Positions 43,282-54,404 of a stretch of 64,000 bases of DNA are shown one piece after another. The position numbers and the translations under genes are program-made. Each line of letters starts with the position of its first letter. The first letter of the stretch is position 1. The notes under the pieces were generated by a model. It was not told the origin of the DNA and searched no databases. It was given only the letters and a program-made list of their open reading frames with translations. The DNA lies in contig NZ_LGDG01000216.1 in assembly GCF_001279775.1 (NCBI RefSeq), positions 29,540 through 93,539 on the forward strand, written 5' to 3'. The stretch is from Streptomyces sp. MMG1533 (GTDB taxonomy: Bacteria > Actinomycetota > Actinomycetes > Streptomycetales > Streptomycetaceae).

Positions 43282-45809
43282 TGTTCCGCACCGCCCTGCG
43301 CAACGTACTCGCGCACAAGGCCAGGCTGCTCATGACCGTGCTCGCCGTGATGCTCGGCGTGGCCTTCGTGTCGGGGACCCTGGTCTTCACCAACACCATC
43401 TCCGAGGCCTACCAGAAGAGTTCGGCCAAGGGCTTCGACCAGGTCGACGTCGCCGTCGAGTCCAAGTACCAGGAGAGCAAGGGCGACGCCGTAGGAAAGT
43501 CCCCCGAGCTGACGCAGGCACTGCTCGACGAGAGCACGAAGGTGGCGGGGGCAGCCTCCGCCATCGGCGTGGTCAACGGCTTCACGGCCATCGCCGACAA
43601 GGACGGCAAGCTGATCGGCGGCGGCTTCCAGTCGCAGGGCGGGAACTACTGGGGCACCAAGGACGCCCGGTATCCGCTGGTCAGCGGGCATGTGCCGAGC
43701 GGTGAGGGCGAGGTGCTCATCGACTCGGAGACCGCGAAGCGCGCGGGGTACGAGGTCGGCGACACCGTGCGGCTGTCGGTGAACGGTCCGGTTCTCGACC
43801 CGAAGATCACCGGCATCTTCACCACCGACGACGGCAATGTCGCCGCCGGCGGCAGCCTCGCCCTCTTCGACACGGCCACCGCCCAGCGGCTGTTCGGCAA
43901 GACGGGCACGTACGACCAGATCGACGTGCAGGCGAAGGCGGGCGTCAGCCAGACCGCGCTGAAGGCGGAGCTGGACAAGGCGCTGCCGAAGGACGCCGTC
44001 GAGACCACGACCGGACAGCAACTGGCCGACGACCAGGCGGAGATGATCTCCTCCTCGATGTCCGGCCTGAAGCAGGGACTGCTGGTCTTCGCGGGCATCG
44101 CGCTCTTCGTCGGCACGTTCATCATCGCCAACACCTTCACCATGCTGGTCGCCCAGCGCACCAAGGAGCTGGCCCTGCTGCGGGCCGTCGGCGCCTCGCG
44201 CCGCCAGGTCACCCGCTCCGTCCTCATCGAGGCGTTCGTGGTCGGCGTGGTCGCCGCGGTGACCGGCCTCGCCGCCGGTATCGGCATCGGGGTGGGGCTG
44301 CGGTCGCTGATGGGCTCGCTCGGCGCGACCGTCCCGGACGGACCGCTGATCATCACGCCCGGCACGGTCGGGGCGGCCCTCGCGGTCGGCGTCCTCGTCA
44401 CCATGCTGGCGGCCTGGCTGCCGGGCCGCAGGGCGGCGAAGATCCCGCCGGTGGCGGCGATGAGCAGCCTGCACGCCACGGCGACCACCAAGTCGCTGGT
44501 ACTGCGCAACACGCTGGGCGCGCTGTTCTCGGCGGCCGGCATCGCGGTCGTCCTCGCGGCCACGACGATGTCCGGCTCGGACGGCCAGGCCCCCATGGGC
44601 CTCGGCGCGGTCCTGCTGATCATCGGCGTCTTCATCCTCACCCCGCTGCTGTCCCGCCCCCTGATCGCGGCCGCGGCACCGGTCCTGCGGGTGTTCGGCG
44701 TCTCGGGCAAGCTGGCCCGCCAGAACTCGGTGCGCAACCCGCGCCGTACGGCCGCGACCGCCTCCGCCCTGATGATCGGCCTCACCCTCATCACCGGCAT
44801 GACGGTGATGGCGGGCAGCCTGCAGAAGTCGATCGACAAGATGGCCTCGGCCGCGATCCGCGCGGACTACGTGGTGTCCATGGCGAACGGCAACGAGCTG
44901 TCCCCGGACGTCGAGAAGAAGCTGGGGCAGGTCGACGACGTCACCGCCATCAGCCCGCTGCGCAACGCGCCGTCCCGCATCGACGGCGAGACCGAGTACC
45001 TCACCGGCGTCACGGGCAGCACGATCGGCCGGCTCACCGATCTCAAGGTCGACAACGGCGCCTTCGAGGTCGGCGGCGCACAGGTCGTCGTGGACGACAA
45101 GACGGCCACGTCGCACGGCTGGAAGGCCGGTTCGACCTTCACCGTCTCCTACGAGGACGGCAAGAAGCAGGAGCTGAGCGTCGCCGGGATATACGAGGGC
45201 AACGAGATGATCCAGGGCATCATCCTGGACAACGCCACGCTCTCCCCGCACCAGTCGGACCCGGCCGACATGCAGGTGATGGTCAAGACGTCCGACGGCG
45301 CGTCGAGCGCGACGAAGGACGAGCTGGAGAAGGCCCTCGGCTCCAACCCGGCCATCAAGGTCCAGGACAAGAAGGACCTCTCCGACGACATCGCGCAGAT
45401 GTTCACGCTGATGCTGAACATGGTCTACGGCCTGCTGGCGATGGCCGTGCTCGTCGCGGTCCTCGGTGTCATCAACACCCTGGCCATGTCGGTCTTCGAG
45501 CGCTCCCAGGAGATCGGCATGCTCCGCGCGATCGGCCTGGACCGCAAGGGCATCAAGCGGATGGTCCGCCTGGAGTCCCTGGTGATCTCCCTCTTCGGCG
45601 GGGTACTGGGCATCGGTCTCGGCGTGTTCTTCGGCTGGGCGGCCGGCGAACTCCTCGGCACGAGCATGGCGACGTACGAACTCGTCCTGCCCTGGGCCCG
45701 GATGGCGGTCTTCCTGCTCCTGGCGGCGACGGTCGGCGTCCTGGCGGCCCTGTGGCCGGCCCGGCGGGCGGGACGGCTGAACATGCTGGCCGCGATCAAG
45801 TCGGAGTAG
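43281..45809 (+). CDS. FtsX-like ABC exporter permease, two-domain
   Basis: This 842-aa permease has two MacB/FtsX halves. Helix 1 near residues 15-35 is followed by a large extracytoplasmic domain. Three helices (about 260-395) contain AQRTKELALLRAVGASRRQVTRSVLIEAFVVGV. A second copy has helix about 480-500, a second outer domain, and final helices with FERSQEIGMLRAIGLDRKGIKRMVRLESLVISLFGG. The first outer half may be glycine/aspartate rich. It is translationally coupled to its ATPase. Substrate unknown. A strong terminator follows. Confidence 0.93.
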   Translation: MFRTALRNVLAHKARLLMTVLAVMLGVAFVSGTLVFTNTISEAYQKSSAKGFDQVDVAVESKYQESKGDAVGKSPELTQALLDESTKVAGAASAIGVVNGFTAIADKDGKLIGGGFQSQGGNYWGTKDARYPLVSGHVPSGEGEVLIDSETAKRAGYEVGDTVRLSVNGPVLDPKITGIFTTDDGNVAAGGSLALFDTATAQRLFGKTGTYDQIDVQAKAGVSQTALKAELDKALPKDAVETTTGQQLADDQAEMISSSMSGLKQGLLVFAGIALFVGTFIIANTFTMLVAQRTKELALLRAVGASRRQVTRSVLIEAFVVGVVAAVTGLAAGIGIGVGLRSLMGSLGATVPDGPLIITPGTVGAALAVGVLVTMLAAWLPGRRAAKIPPVAAMSSLHATATTKSLVLRNTLGALFSAAGIAVVLAATTMSGSDGQAPMGLGAVLLIIGVFILTPLLSRPLIAAAAPVLRVFGVSGKLARQNSVRNPRRTAATASALMIGLTLITGMTVMAGSLQKSIDKMASAAIRADYVVSMANGNELSPDVEKKLGQVDDVTAISPLRNAPSRIDGETEYLTGVTGSTIGRLTDLKVDNGAFEVGGAQVVVDDKTATSHGWKAGSTFTVSYEDGKKQELSVAGIYEGNEMIQGIILDNATLSPHQSDPADMQVMVKTSDGASSATKDELEKALGSNPAIKVQDKKDLSDDIAQMFTLMLNMVYGLLAMAVLVAVLGVINTLAMSVFERSQEIGMLRAIGLDRKGIKRMVRLESLVISLFGGVLGIGLGVFFGWAAGELLGTSMATYELVLPWARMAVFLLLAATVGVLAALWPARRAGRLNMLAAIKSE

Positions 45810-45822
45810 CCGTAGAGAGGTT

Positions 45823-45858
45823 GGGCCCCGTTCCGCGTAGGAGGGAACGGGGCCCTTT
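45823..45858 (+). terminator. Terminator after ABC exporter
   Basis: GGGCCCCGTTCC (45823-45834) and GGAACGGGGCCC (45844-45855) form a perfect 12-bp stem with a 9-nt loop followed by TTT, between convergent genes. Confidence 0.92.
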
Positions 45859-45873
45859 CGCCTTGTGCTTGTC

Positions 45874-47175
45874 TCAGTTCCAGGTACGGGACCGCAGAGG
45901 CATTCCGGAGGCGCCGGAGTCCGGTGCCCTGACGGCGAGGACCTGGTTGACGCCGATGCGGTTGTGCTCGAAGGCGAGCGCGGAGGCGGCCATGTACAGC
46001 CGCCAGACCCGGGCCCGCCCGGCACCGGCGAGCTGCACCGCACGCGCCCACTCGGCCTCCAGGTTGGTGACCCAGCGGCGCAGCGTGAGGGCGTAGTGCT
46101 CGCGGATCGACTCGACGTCACGCACCTCGAAACCGGCGCGTTCGAGCTGGGTGACGGTGGTGCCGACGGGGGCGAGTTCGCCGTCGGGGAAGACGTAGGA
46201 GTCGATGAACTCGTCGACGTTGTAGGAGGATTCGTCGCGCCGCGGGGGGCGGGCGATCTGATGGTTGAGCAGCCGCCCACCGGGCTTGAGGAGCCGGTGG
46301 AGGACATCGGCGTACTCCAGGTACCGCTCCGCGCCCACGTGTTCGGCCATCCCGACCGAGGAGATCGCGTCGTACGGCCCGTCGGCCACATCCCGGTAGT
46401 CCTGTACGCGGATCTCGACCCGGTCGGTGAGTCCCTCGTCGGCGACACGCTTGCGGGCGTAGGCGGCCTGCTCCTGGGAGAGCGTGATGCCGACGACGCT
46501 CACGCCGTGCTCGCGGGCGGCGTGGATGGCCATGGAGCCCCAGCCGCAGCCGACGTCGAGGAGACGCCGGCCGGGTGTCAGGCCGAGCTTGCGGGAGATG
46601 AGTTCGAGCTTGTCGCGCTGGGCGGCTTCGAGGGTGCCGCCGTCCGCCTCCGGGGCCGACCAGTAGGCACAGGAGTACACCATGCTCGGGCCCAGGACGA
46701 TCTCGTAGAAGTCGTTGCCGACGTCGTAGTGGTGGCTGATGGCGCGCTTGTCGGTGCCCTTGGTGTGCAGGTGGCGGCGGGGTCTGCGGACCTCCTCGCG
46801 GGGCGGGGCGGGCGGCAGCGGGGACCCGGCGAGGACGACGAGTCCGCGTACGGCGGCCCGCACCTCGGGGTCGCGCAGGGCCTGGGCGAGGCTGCGGGCG
46901 TCCTCGTCGTGCTCCCAGACGAGGCCCGAAATCAGGTCGAGGCCGGCGTAGAGGTCCCCGTCGATGTCCAGGTCCCCGGCCACCCAGGCGCGGGCGAGGC
47001 CCAGCTCACCCGGCTTCCACAGCAGCCGGCGCACGGCCCGGCGATTGCGCACGACGAGTGTGGGCGCGCCCGGCGGCCCCGCCTGCGAACCGTCCCAGGC
47101 GCGGATGCGCACCGGTAGCGGTACCCCCAGCAACTGTTCGACGAGGCTCTTCAGCCGCAGGGCGGCGTCTGCCAT
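45874..47175 (-). CDS. Cyclopropane-fatty-acyl-phospholipid synthase-family methyltransferase
   Basis: This 433-aa SAM-dependent enzyme methylates unsaturated fatty acyl chains in phospholipids. An N-terminal helper domain (residues 1-135) precedes the CFA core: ISHHYDVGNDFYEIVLGPSMVYSCAYW, SAM motif LLDVGCGWGSMAIHAA, VGITLSQEQAAYARKR, MAEHVGAERY and ESIREHYALTLRRWVTNLE. ATG at 47175 follows GGAGG; an upstream in-frame start at 47229 is less likely. Family length is normal. The product (cyclopropane or methyl-branched fatty acid) is not predictable. Confidence 0.93.
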   Translation of the reverse strand: MADAALRLKSLVEQLLGVPLPVRIRAWDGSQAGPPGAPTLVVRNRRAVRRLLWKPGELGLARAWVAGDLDIDGDLYAGLDLISGLVWEHDEDARSLAQALRDPEVRAAVRGLVVLAGSPLPPAPPREEVRRPRRHLHTKGTDKRAISHHYDVGNDFYEIVLGPSMVYSCAYWSAPEADGGTLEAAQRDKLELISRKLGLTPGRRLLDVGCGWGSMAIHAAREHGVSVVGITLSQEQAAYARKRVADEGLTDRVEIRVQDYRDVADGPYDAISSVGMAEHVGAERYLEYADVLHRLLKPGGRLLNHQIARPPRRDESSYNVDEFIDSYVFPDGELAPVGTTVTQLERAGFEVRDVESIREHYALTLRRWVTNLEAEWARAVQLAGAGRARVWRLYMAASALAFEHNRIGVNQVLAVRAPDSGASGMPLRSRTWN

Positions 47176-47337
47176 GGCGTGCACCTCCGTGACGAGGGAT
47201 CCCGGAATGTCCCATACCCACGTAAACACCTGCGAGGCCCGGCCGCAGTCCCCCGTTCGCGTTACAGCTTCGCAAAATACGTGTACGCCACATAGACCTT
47301 GGGGCGGGGGCCACCAGGGGGCGTCCCCACGGGAACG

Positions 47338-47381
47338 CCGAAGGGGCCGCCCGCACCACGGATGGCGGGCGGCCCCTTCGG
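47338..47381. terminator. Terminator 3' of ndh
   Basis: CCGAAGGGGCCGCCCGC (47338-47354) and its perfect complement (47365-47381) form a 17-bp stem with a 10-nt loop, 20 bp beyond the ndh stop on the minus strand. No clear T-tract. Confidence 0.8.
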
Positions 47382-47400
47382 GGCGTTCGGTGAGCGGGGG

Positions 47401-48816
47401 TCAGGAGGCCTTGGCCTGCTCGGCCTTCGGCTTGTCCTCGACCTTGGACTTGCCCTCGGCCTTGCTCGCGGCAGCGACCGGCGCCGGCTTGGCGGCCTCG
47501 TAGAACTCCTCGCGCGGAGTCTCCAGGGCACCGAGGGCGACGACCTCACGCTTGAGGAACATGGCGAGCGTCCAGTCGGCGAAGACGCGGATCTTGCGGT
47601 TCCACGTGGGCATCGCAAGGCCGTGGTAGCCACGGTGCATGTACCACGCCAGACGGCCCTTGAGCTTGATCTTCATCTTGCCCATGACGATCATCGCGAC
47701 GCCCTTGTGGAGGCCCAGGCCCGCGACCGCACCCTTGTTGGAGTGCGAGTAGTCCTTCTGCGGGAAGCCCCGCATACCGGAGATCACGTTGTCACCGAGG
47801 ACCCGCGCCTGACGAAGCGCGTGCTGCGCGTTCGGCGGGCACCAGGCGTTCTCGTTGCCCGCCTTGCGGGCGGCGATGTCCGGAACCTGGGCGTTGTCGC
47901 CCGCGGCCCAGATGTAGTCCGTGCCCTTGACCTGGAGCGTCGGCTCGCAGTCGACGTGACCACGAGGGCCGAGCGGCAGGCCGTAGCGGCCGAGGGACGG
48001 GTTCGGCTTGACGCCGGCCGTCCACACGATGGTGTTGGAGTCGACCTCGAGGCCGTTCTTCAGCACCACGTGGCCGTCGACGCAGGAGTCCATGGAGGTG
48101 GAGAGGTAGATCTCCACGCCCCGGCTCTCCAGGTGCTCCTTGCCGTACTGGCCGAGCTTGGGGCCGACCTCCGGCAGGATCTTGTCGGCGGCGTCGACGA
48201 GGACGAAGCGCATGTCCTCGCGGGAGACGTTGGTGTAGTACTTGGCCGCGTCGCGGGCCATGTCCTCGACCTCACCGATGGTCTCCGCACCCGCGAAGCC
48301 ACCGCCGATGAAGACGAAGGTGAGCGCCTTGCGGCGGATCTCCTCGTCGTTCGTGGAGTCGGCCTTGTCGAGCTGCTCGAGGACGTGGTTGCGCAGGCCG
48401 ATGGCCTCCTCGATGCCCTTCATACCGATGCCCTGCTCGGCGAGGCCGGGGATCGGGAAGGTGCGGGAGACCGCGCCGAGCGCGATGACCAGGTAGTCGA
48501 AGGGCAGCTCGTACGCCTCGCCGACCAGCGGGGCGATCGTGGCGACCTTGCGGTCCTGATCGATGGTGGTGACCCGGCCGGTGAGGACCTCCGCCTTGGG
48601 CAGCACGCGTCGCAGCGGGACGACGACGTGGCGCGGGGAGATGCTGCCGGCGGCGGTTTCGGGAAGGAAGGGCTGGTAGGTCATGTACGACCGGGGGTCG
48701 ACGACCGTGACGGTCGCCTCGCCGTAGCGCATCTTCTTCATGATGCGCCGAGCTGCGTACAGGCCTACGTACCCACCGCCTACTACGAGGATCCTGGGAC
48801 GCTCCGTGGTGCTCAT
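47401..48816 (-). CDS. ndh: Type II NADH dehydrogenase (NDH-2)
   Basis: This 471-aa peripheral membrane flavoprotein passes electrons from NADH to quinone without pumping protons. FAD motif ILVVGGGYVGLYAARRI (about residues 9-25), NAD motif FVFIGGGFAGAETIGE and VVWTAGVKPNPSL-type block (read as IVWTAGVKPNPSL) with WAAGDNAQVPD are present. The C-terminus is an Ala/Lys-rich tail (AEGKSKVEDKPKAEQAKAS). Two Rex-like operators upstream (49056-49073 and 49136-49153) suggest redox control by NADH/NAD+ ratio. Confidence 0.96.
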   Translation of the reverse strand: MSTTERPRILVVGGGYVGLYAARRIMKKMRYGEATVTVVDPRSYMTYQPFLPETAAGSISPRHVVVPLRRVLPKAEVLTGRVTTIDQDRKVATIAPLVGEAYELPFDYLVIALGAVSRTFPIPGLAEQGIGMKGIEEAIGLRNHVLEQLDKADSTNDEEIRRKALTFVFIGGGFAGAETIGEVEDMARDAAKYYTNVSREDMRFVLVDAADKILPEVGPKLGQYGKEHLESRGVEIYLSTSMDSCVDGHVVLKNGLEVDSNTIVWTAGVKPNPSLGRYGLPLGPRGHVDCEPTLQVKGTDYIWAAGDNAQVPDIAARKAGNENAWCPPNAQHALRQARVLGDNVISGMRGFPQKDYSHSNKGAVAGLGLHKGVAMIVMGKMKIKLKGRLAWYMHRGYHGLAMPTWNRKIRVFADWTLAMFLKREVVALGALETPREEFYEAAKPAPVAAASKAEGKSKVEDKPKAEQAKAS

Positions 48817-49055
48817 GCCATCGAGTATCCACCCGCCCCAGGGGGGTCGCTCGTGCGCCCCTTCACAAGCTTCCCGGGGGTGTGTGTTATCCTCCGCCGC
48901 TCACGTGATCCACGTCATGGCGCGGAGGGGTAACCGGCGTGTAGGGCGGGACCCTGTCAATGCCGCGTGAGCTGCCTCTCTGGGTCAGAACCCACGCCGT
49001 GAGGCCCTCGCGGCACACCCTTCCCGAACCTCCTCCATACGCCCGCACCCGCCTC

Positions 49056-49073
49056 TTTTGAACACGTTCACAC
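49056..49073. promoter_or_regulatory. Rex-type operator 1 upstream of ndh
   Basis: TTTTGAACACGTTCACAC matches the Streptomyces Rex operator form TTGTGAAnnnnTTCACAA with a TGAAC/GTTCA core; the left outer TTG is changed. It lies 240 bp upstream of the ndh start. Confidence 0.65.
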
Positions 49074-49135
49074 GGGTGTTGGGGCCCCGGAAGGGCCAAC
49101 AGGGGCACCTTCGTCCTCCGACGGGGCCGAATTCC

Positions 49136-49153
49136 TTGTGAAGAACTTCACGA
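49136..49153. promoter_or_regulatory. Rex-type operator 2 upstream of ndh
   Basis: TTGTGAAGAACTTCACGA has the full left half-site TTGTGAA and a right half TTCACGA (one mismatch to TTCACAA) with the standard 4-bp spacer. It lies 320 bp upstream of ndh and 80 bp from the first site. Confidence 0.65.
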
Positions 49154-49565
49154 ACTTTTCCGGCGGACTCTCGCCGAGGGGCCCACGAGGGCCCTTCGGG
49201 TGTGCTCAAACGGGCATCCGGCCTGCTCAGCAGAGTGGAACCGGCAGCGACAACCGAGCGGCGGCCACCCCTGTCAGTGCGCTTCGAGCAGATGAACCGA
49301 GGCGATTGGCAGCACTTCCCGGCAACACTTCCCGGCAACACTTCCCGCAGGATCGGCGGCGTGGCCCGGGGAACCACGGACCACGACCACGGACCACGGA
49401 CCACGGACCGTGGAAGCCCGGCGGCAGGTCCCGGCCCGGAGAGGTCCGCAGATCTTCGGAGACGAGATCGAGGAGGGCCGCCGGAGTGGGGCTCGGCACG
49501 GCCCACCGCAGGTGCCGGTGGCCACGGCCGGGGGAGGCGAAAGGCGTCGCGCGGCAGGGGCCGGG

Positions 49566-50507
49566 TCAGGTGAGGGACCAGGCGATGCCGTCGAGGATGT
49601 CGTGCTCGCTCACCACGACCTCCTCCGCGCCGATCCGCTCCATGATCGACAGCAGCACCAGAGCGCCCGCCGCGATCACGTCCACACGGCCCGGGTGCAT
49701 CGAGGGGATCGCCGCTCGTTCGGCATGGGTGGAGTGCAGCAGCGACTCGGTGATCTCGCGGACGCGGTCGTGGGTGACGCGGGAGTGGTGGATGGCCGTG
49801 GAGTCGTACTCGGGAAGGTCCTGGGCGATCGCCGAGATCGTCGTGACCGAGCCGGCCAGGCCCACCAGCGTGTGCGCCTCCCGCAGCGGGACCGTCTGCT
49901 CGGCGAGGTCGAGGGCCGCCTCGATGTCGGCCCGTATCGCCGCGATCTGCGCCTCGGACGGCGGGTCGCTCACCGCCCCGTCCTGCACCAGGTGCCGCTC
50001 GGTCATCCGGACACAGCCGACGTCCACCGAGCGTGCCGCGCGCACCTGACCGTCGCCGACGACGAACTCGGTCGAGCCGCCGCCGATGTCCACCACGAGG
50101 TAGGGCTGGGCGAGGTCGTGGCGGCCGGTCAGTTCCTTCGTGGCGCCGGTGAAGGAGAACTCCGCCTCCTGGTCACCGGTGATGACCTCCGGCTCGACAC
50201 CGAGGATGTCGAGCACCCCTCGTACGAACTCGTCCCGGTTCTCCGCGTCCCGGGAGGCGGAGGTGGCGACGAAACGCAGGCGCTCCGCGCCGTGCTCCTT
50301 GATGACCGCCGCGTACTCGCGGCAGGCGGCGAAGGTCCGTTCCAGCGCCTCGGGGGCGAGCCGCCCGGTGCGGTCGACGCCCTGGCCGAGTCGGACGATC
50401 GTCATACGGCGGTCCAGGTCGACCAGTTCACCGGTCGCCGGGTCCGCGTCGGCGACGAGGAGCCGGATGGAGTTCGTACCGCAGTCGATGGCGGCGACCC
50501 GGTTCAC
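49566..50507 (-). CDS. ppx: Exopolyphosphatase / Ppx-GppA phosphatase
   Basis: This 313-aa actin-fold phosphatase releases phosphate from polyphosphate or pppGpp. VNRVAAIDCGTNSIRLLVAD (phosphate loop 1), VVDIGGGSTEFVVGDG (loop 2), GLAGSVTTISAIA and AGALVLLSIMERIGAEEVVVSEHDILDGIAW are family blocks. Start GTG at 50507 after AGGAGG overlaps the stop of the DUF501 gene (GTGA). It is short (one domain pair only), like many actinobacterial Ppx1 proteins. Confidence 0.95.
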   Translation of the reverse strand: MNRVAAIDCGTNSIRLLVADADPATGELVDLDRRMTIVRLGQGVDRTGRLAPEALERTFAACREYAAVIKEHGAERLRFVATSASRDAENRDEFVRGVLDILGVEPEVITGDQEAEFSFTGATKELTGRHDLAQPYLVVDIGGGSTEFVVGDGQVRAARSVDVGCVRMTERHLVQDGAVSDPPSEAQIAAIRADIEAALDLAEQTVPLREAHTLVGLAGSVTTISAIAQDLPEYDSTAIHHSRVTHDRVREITESLLHSTHAERAAIPSMHPGRVDVIAAGALVLLSIMERIGAEEVVVSEHDILDGIAWSLT

Positions 50508-51139
50508 TTGGCCTCCTCCTGGACGGACCGACCGGACCGACCGGACCGACCGGATCGACCGGGCTGGACGGACTGCCCGGACTCGACGGACTCGACGGAC
50601 TCGACGGACTGACCGGATGTCTCCTGAACCCGCGTGACACACGTCCCCTTGCGCCACCACTCCGGCAGCATCCCCAGCGCCTCGTCGCCCAGCGGGTTGA
50701 CCCCGGGGCCGGCCGCCAGGGAGTGGGCGACCAGGACGTGCAGGCACTTCACCCGGTCCGGCATGCCGCCGGCGCTGGGGAAGCCCTTCAGCTCCTCGAT
50801 CTCGTCGCGGCGCCGGATGTAGTCCTCGTGCGCGGCGCGGTAGGCGGCGGCGAGCACGGGGTCGGTCTCCAGCCGCTCGGTCATCTCCTTCATGACGCCG
50901 TTGGCCTCGAGGGTGCCGATCGCGGAGTTCGCCTTGGGGCACGTCAGGTAGTACAGCGTCGGGAAGGGCGTGCCGTCGGGGAGCCGGGGGGCCGTCTCGA
51001 CCACGTCCGGCTCGCCGCACGGGCAGCGGTGCGCGATCGCGCGCAGACCGCGCGGCGGACGCCCGAGCTGCTGCTTGAAGGCCTCTACGTCCGCGTCGGT
51101 GGGCTCGGTGCGCGGAGTGGGCGGCGGGGGCGTTTGCAT
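50504..51139 (-). CDS. DUF501 domain protein with repetitive C-terminus
   Basis: This 211-aa protein has the DUF501 core (RCPCGEPDVVETAPRLPDGTPFPTLYYLTCP, residues 38-68; GGMPDRVKCLHVLVAHSLAAGPGVNPLGDEAL, about 124-155). That core always appears next to divIC and ppx in actinobacteria. Function unknown; conserved Cys and His suggest a metal. The C-terminal 45 residues are SVES and GRSGRS repeats encoded by tandem DNA repeats at 50521-50620, unlike the conserved core. Confidence 0.88.
   Translation of the reverse strand: MQTPPPPTPRTEPTDADVEAFKQQLGRPPRGLRAIAHRCPCGEPDVVETAPRLPDGTPFPTLYYLTCPKANSAIGTLEANGVMKEMTERLETDPVLAAAYRAAHEDYIRRRDEIEELKGFPSAGGMPDRVKCLHVLVAHSLAAGPGVNPLGDEALGMLPEWWRKGTCVTRVQETSGQSVESVESVESGQSVQPGRSGRSGRSGRSVQEEAK
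50521..50620. repeat. Two short tandem repeats in the DUF501 gene 3' end
   Basis: Units GACCGACCG/GACCGGACC (about 50521-50565) and GACTCGACG (about 50580-50610) lie in frame and encode GRSGRS and SVESVES runs. They are likely to vary in copy number between strains. Confidence 0.75.
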
Positions 51140-51161
51140 GCCTGTCTTTCTATCGGTCAGT

Positions 51162-51638
51162 TCACTGGTCGGAGGCGTCGGACTTGTCGACGCCGTCCCA
51201 GACGTTCGCGTACCAGGGGCGGTCGGCCGCCCCGAGGTCGGCGCGCGACTGCTTGGCCGCGTCCGGGCCGATGACGATGTAACCCGTCTCCCCCGGCATC
51301 ACATAGTGCAGCCGCAACCGGATCTGCTGCTGCGCGTACGCGTCGTCCTGCCAGCGTGCCTTGAGGTCGCGCAGCTGCTCGACCCGCTGCCGGGCCTGCT
51401 CCTGCTGCTGCTCGAGGTCGGCGATCTCGGCGCGCTGGGAGACGTACTGCCTTATGGGATAGGCCAGGGCCACGATCAGCGTGCACAGGACCAGGGCGAG
51501 GAGCGCGGCCCGGCCGGTGAGCCGGGAGCGGCGGGCCTGCCGCTTGGTCTGGGAGCGGTAGACGCGGGCCGCGGTCTGCTCGCCGAGCAGCTTGATCCTG
51601 GTCGTGGTGGAGAAACGGTCCCGGTCCTTCACGGCCAT
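51162..51638 (-). CDS. divIC: FtsB/DivIC-like septum formation initiator
   Basis: This 158-aa bitopic division protein has a basic cytoplasmic N-terminus (about residues 1-42), one helix (LTGRAALLALVLCTLIVALAYPI) and an extracytoplasmic coiled coil (SQRAEIADLEQQQEQARQRVEQLRDLKARW). A short C-terminal domain contains YVMPGETGYIV, as in DivIC/FtsB. The order eno-divIC-DUF501-ppx is conserved in actinobacteria. It starts at ATG 51638, 102 bp after the eno stop. Confidence 0.92.
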   Translation of the reverse strand: MAVKDRDRFSTTTRIKLLGEQTAARVYRSQTKRQARRSRLTGRAALLALVLCTLIVALAYPIRQYVSQRAEIADLEQQQEQARQRVEQLRDLKARWQDDAYAQQQIRLRLHYVMPGETGYIVIGPDAAKQSRADLGAADRPWYANVWDGVDKSDASDQ

Positions 51639-51740
51639 GTTTCCCCGCCTCCCGTCTCACACGTGCGTACGTCCCCGCACACGGTACGGGACCGGTACGG
51701 GGACGTACGTACGACTGGCTAAGGCTTAACCCTGGTTGGG

Positions 51741-54347
<2,607 letters not shown>

Positions 54348-54404
54348 TCATCCCACACTTTCACCAAACCGGACATTCAGTGCGAAGTGCGGCGCTAACT
54401 CCCG

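Larger units (their letters stand above)
48817..49565. other. 749-bp intergenic region between ndh and ppx
   Basis: No gene with family features is found here on either strand. It holds two Rex-like operators and short direct repeats (three copies of ACTTCCCGGCAAC at about 49312-49348, and GGACCAC copies at about 49375-49410). The bulk is GC-rich filler. Part may be the 5' leader of ndh. Confidence 0.55.

Noticed and set aside
42579..46448. 1289-residue minus-strand frame across the ABC exporter
   Set aside because: It is antisense to two well-supported ABC exporter genes and crosses their terminator; low-complexity composition.
48895..48925. Crp-like site CGTGATCCACGTCATG near the ndh start
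   Set aside because: It matches the GTG-N6-CAC form only partly (right half TCAT), and the Rex-like sites further upstream fit better.
48985..49506. Possible gene between ndh and ppx on the minus strand
   Set aside because: The frame has no ribosome site or family features and runs through both Rex-like operators and direct repeats.
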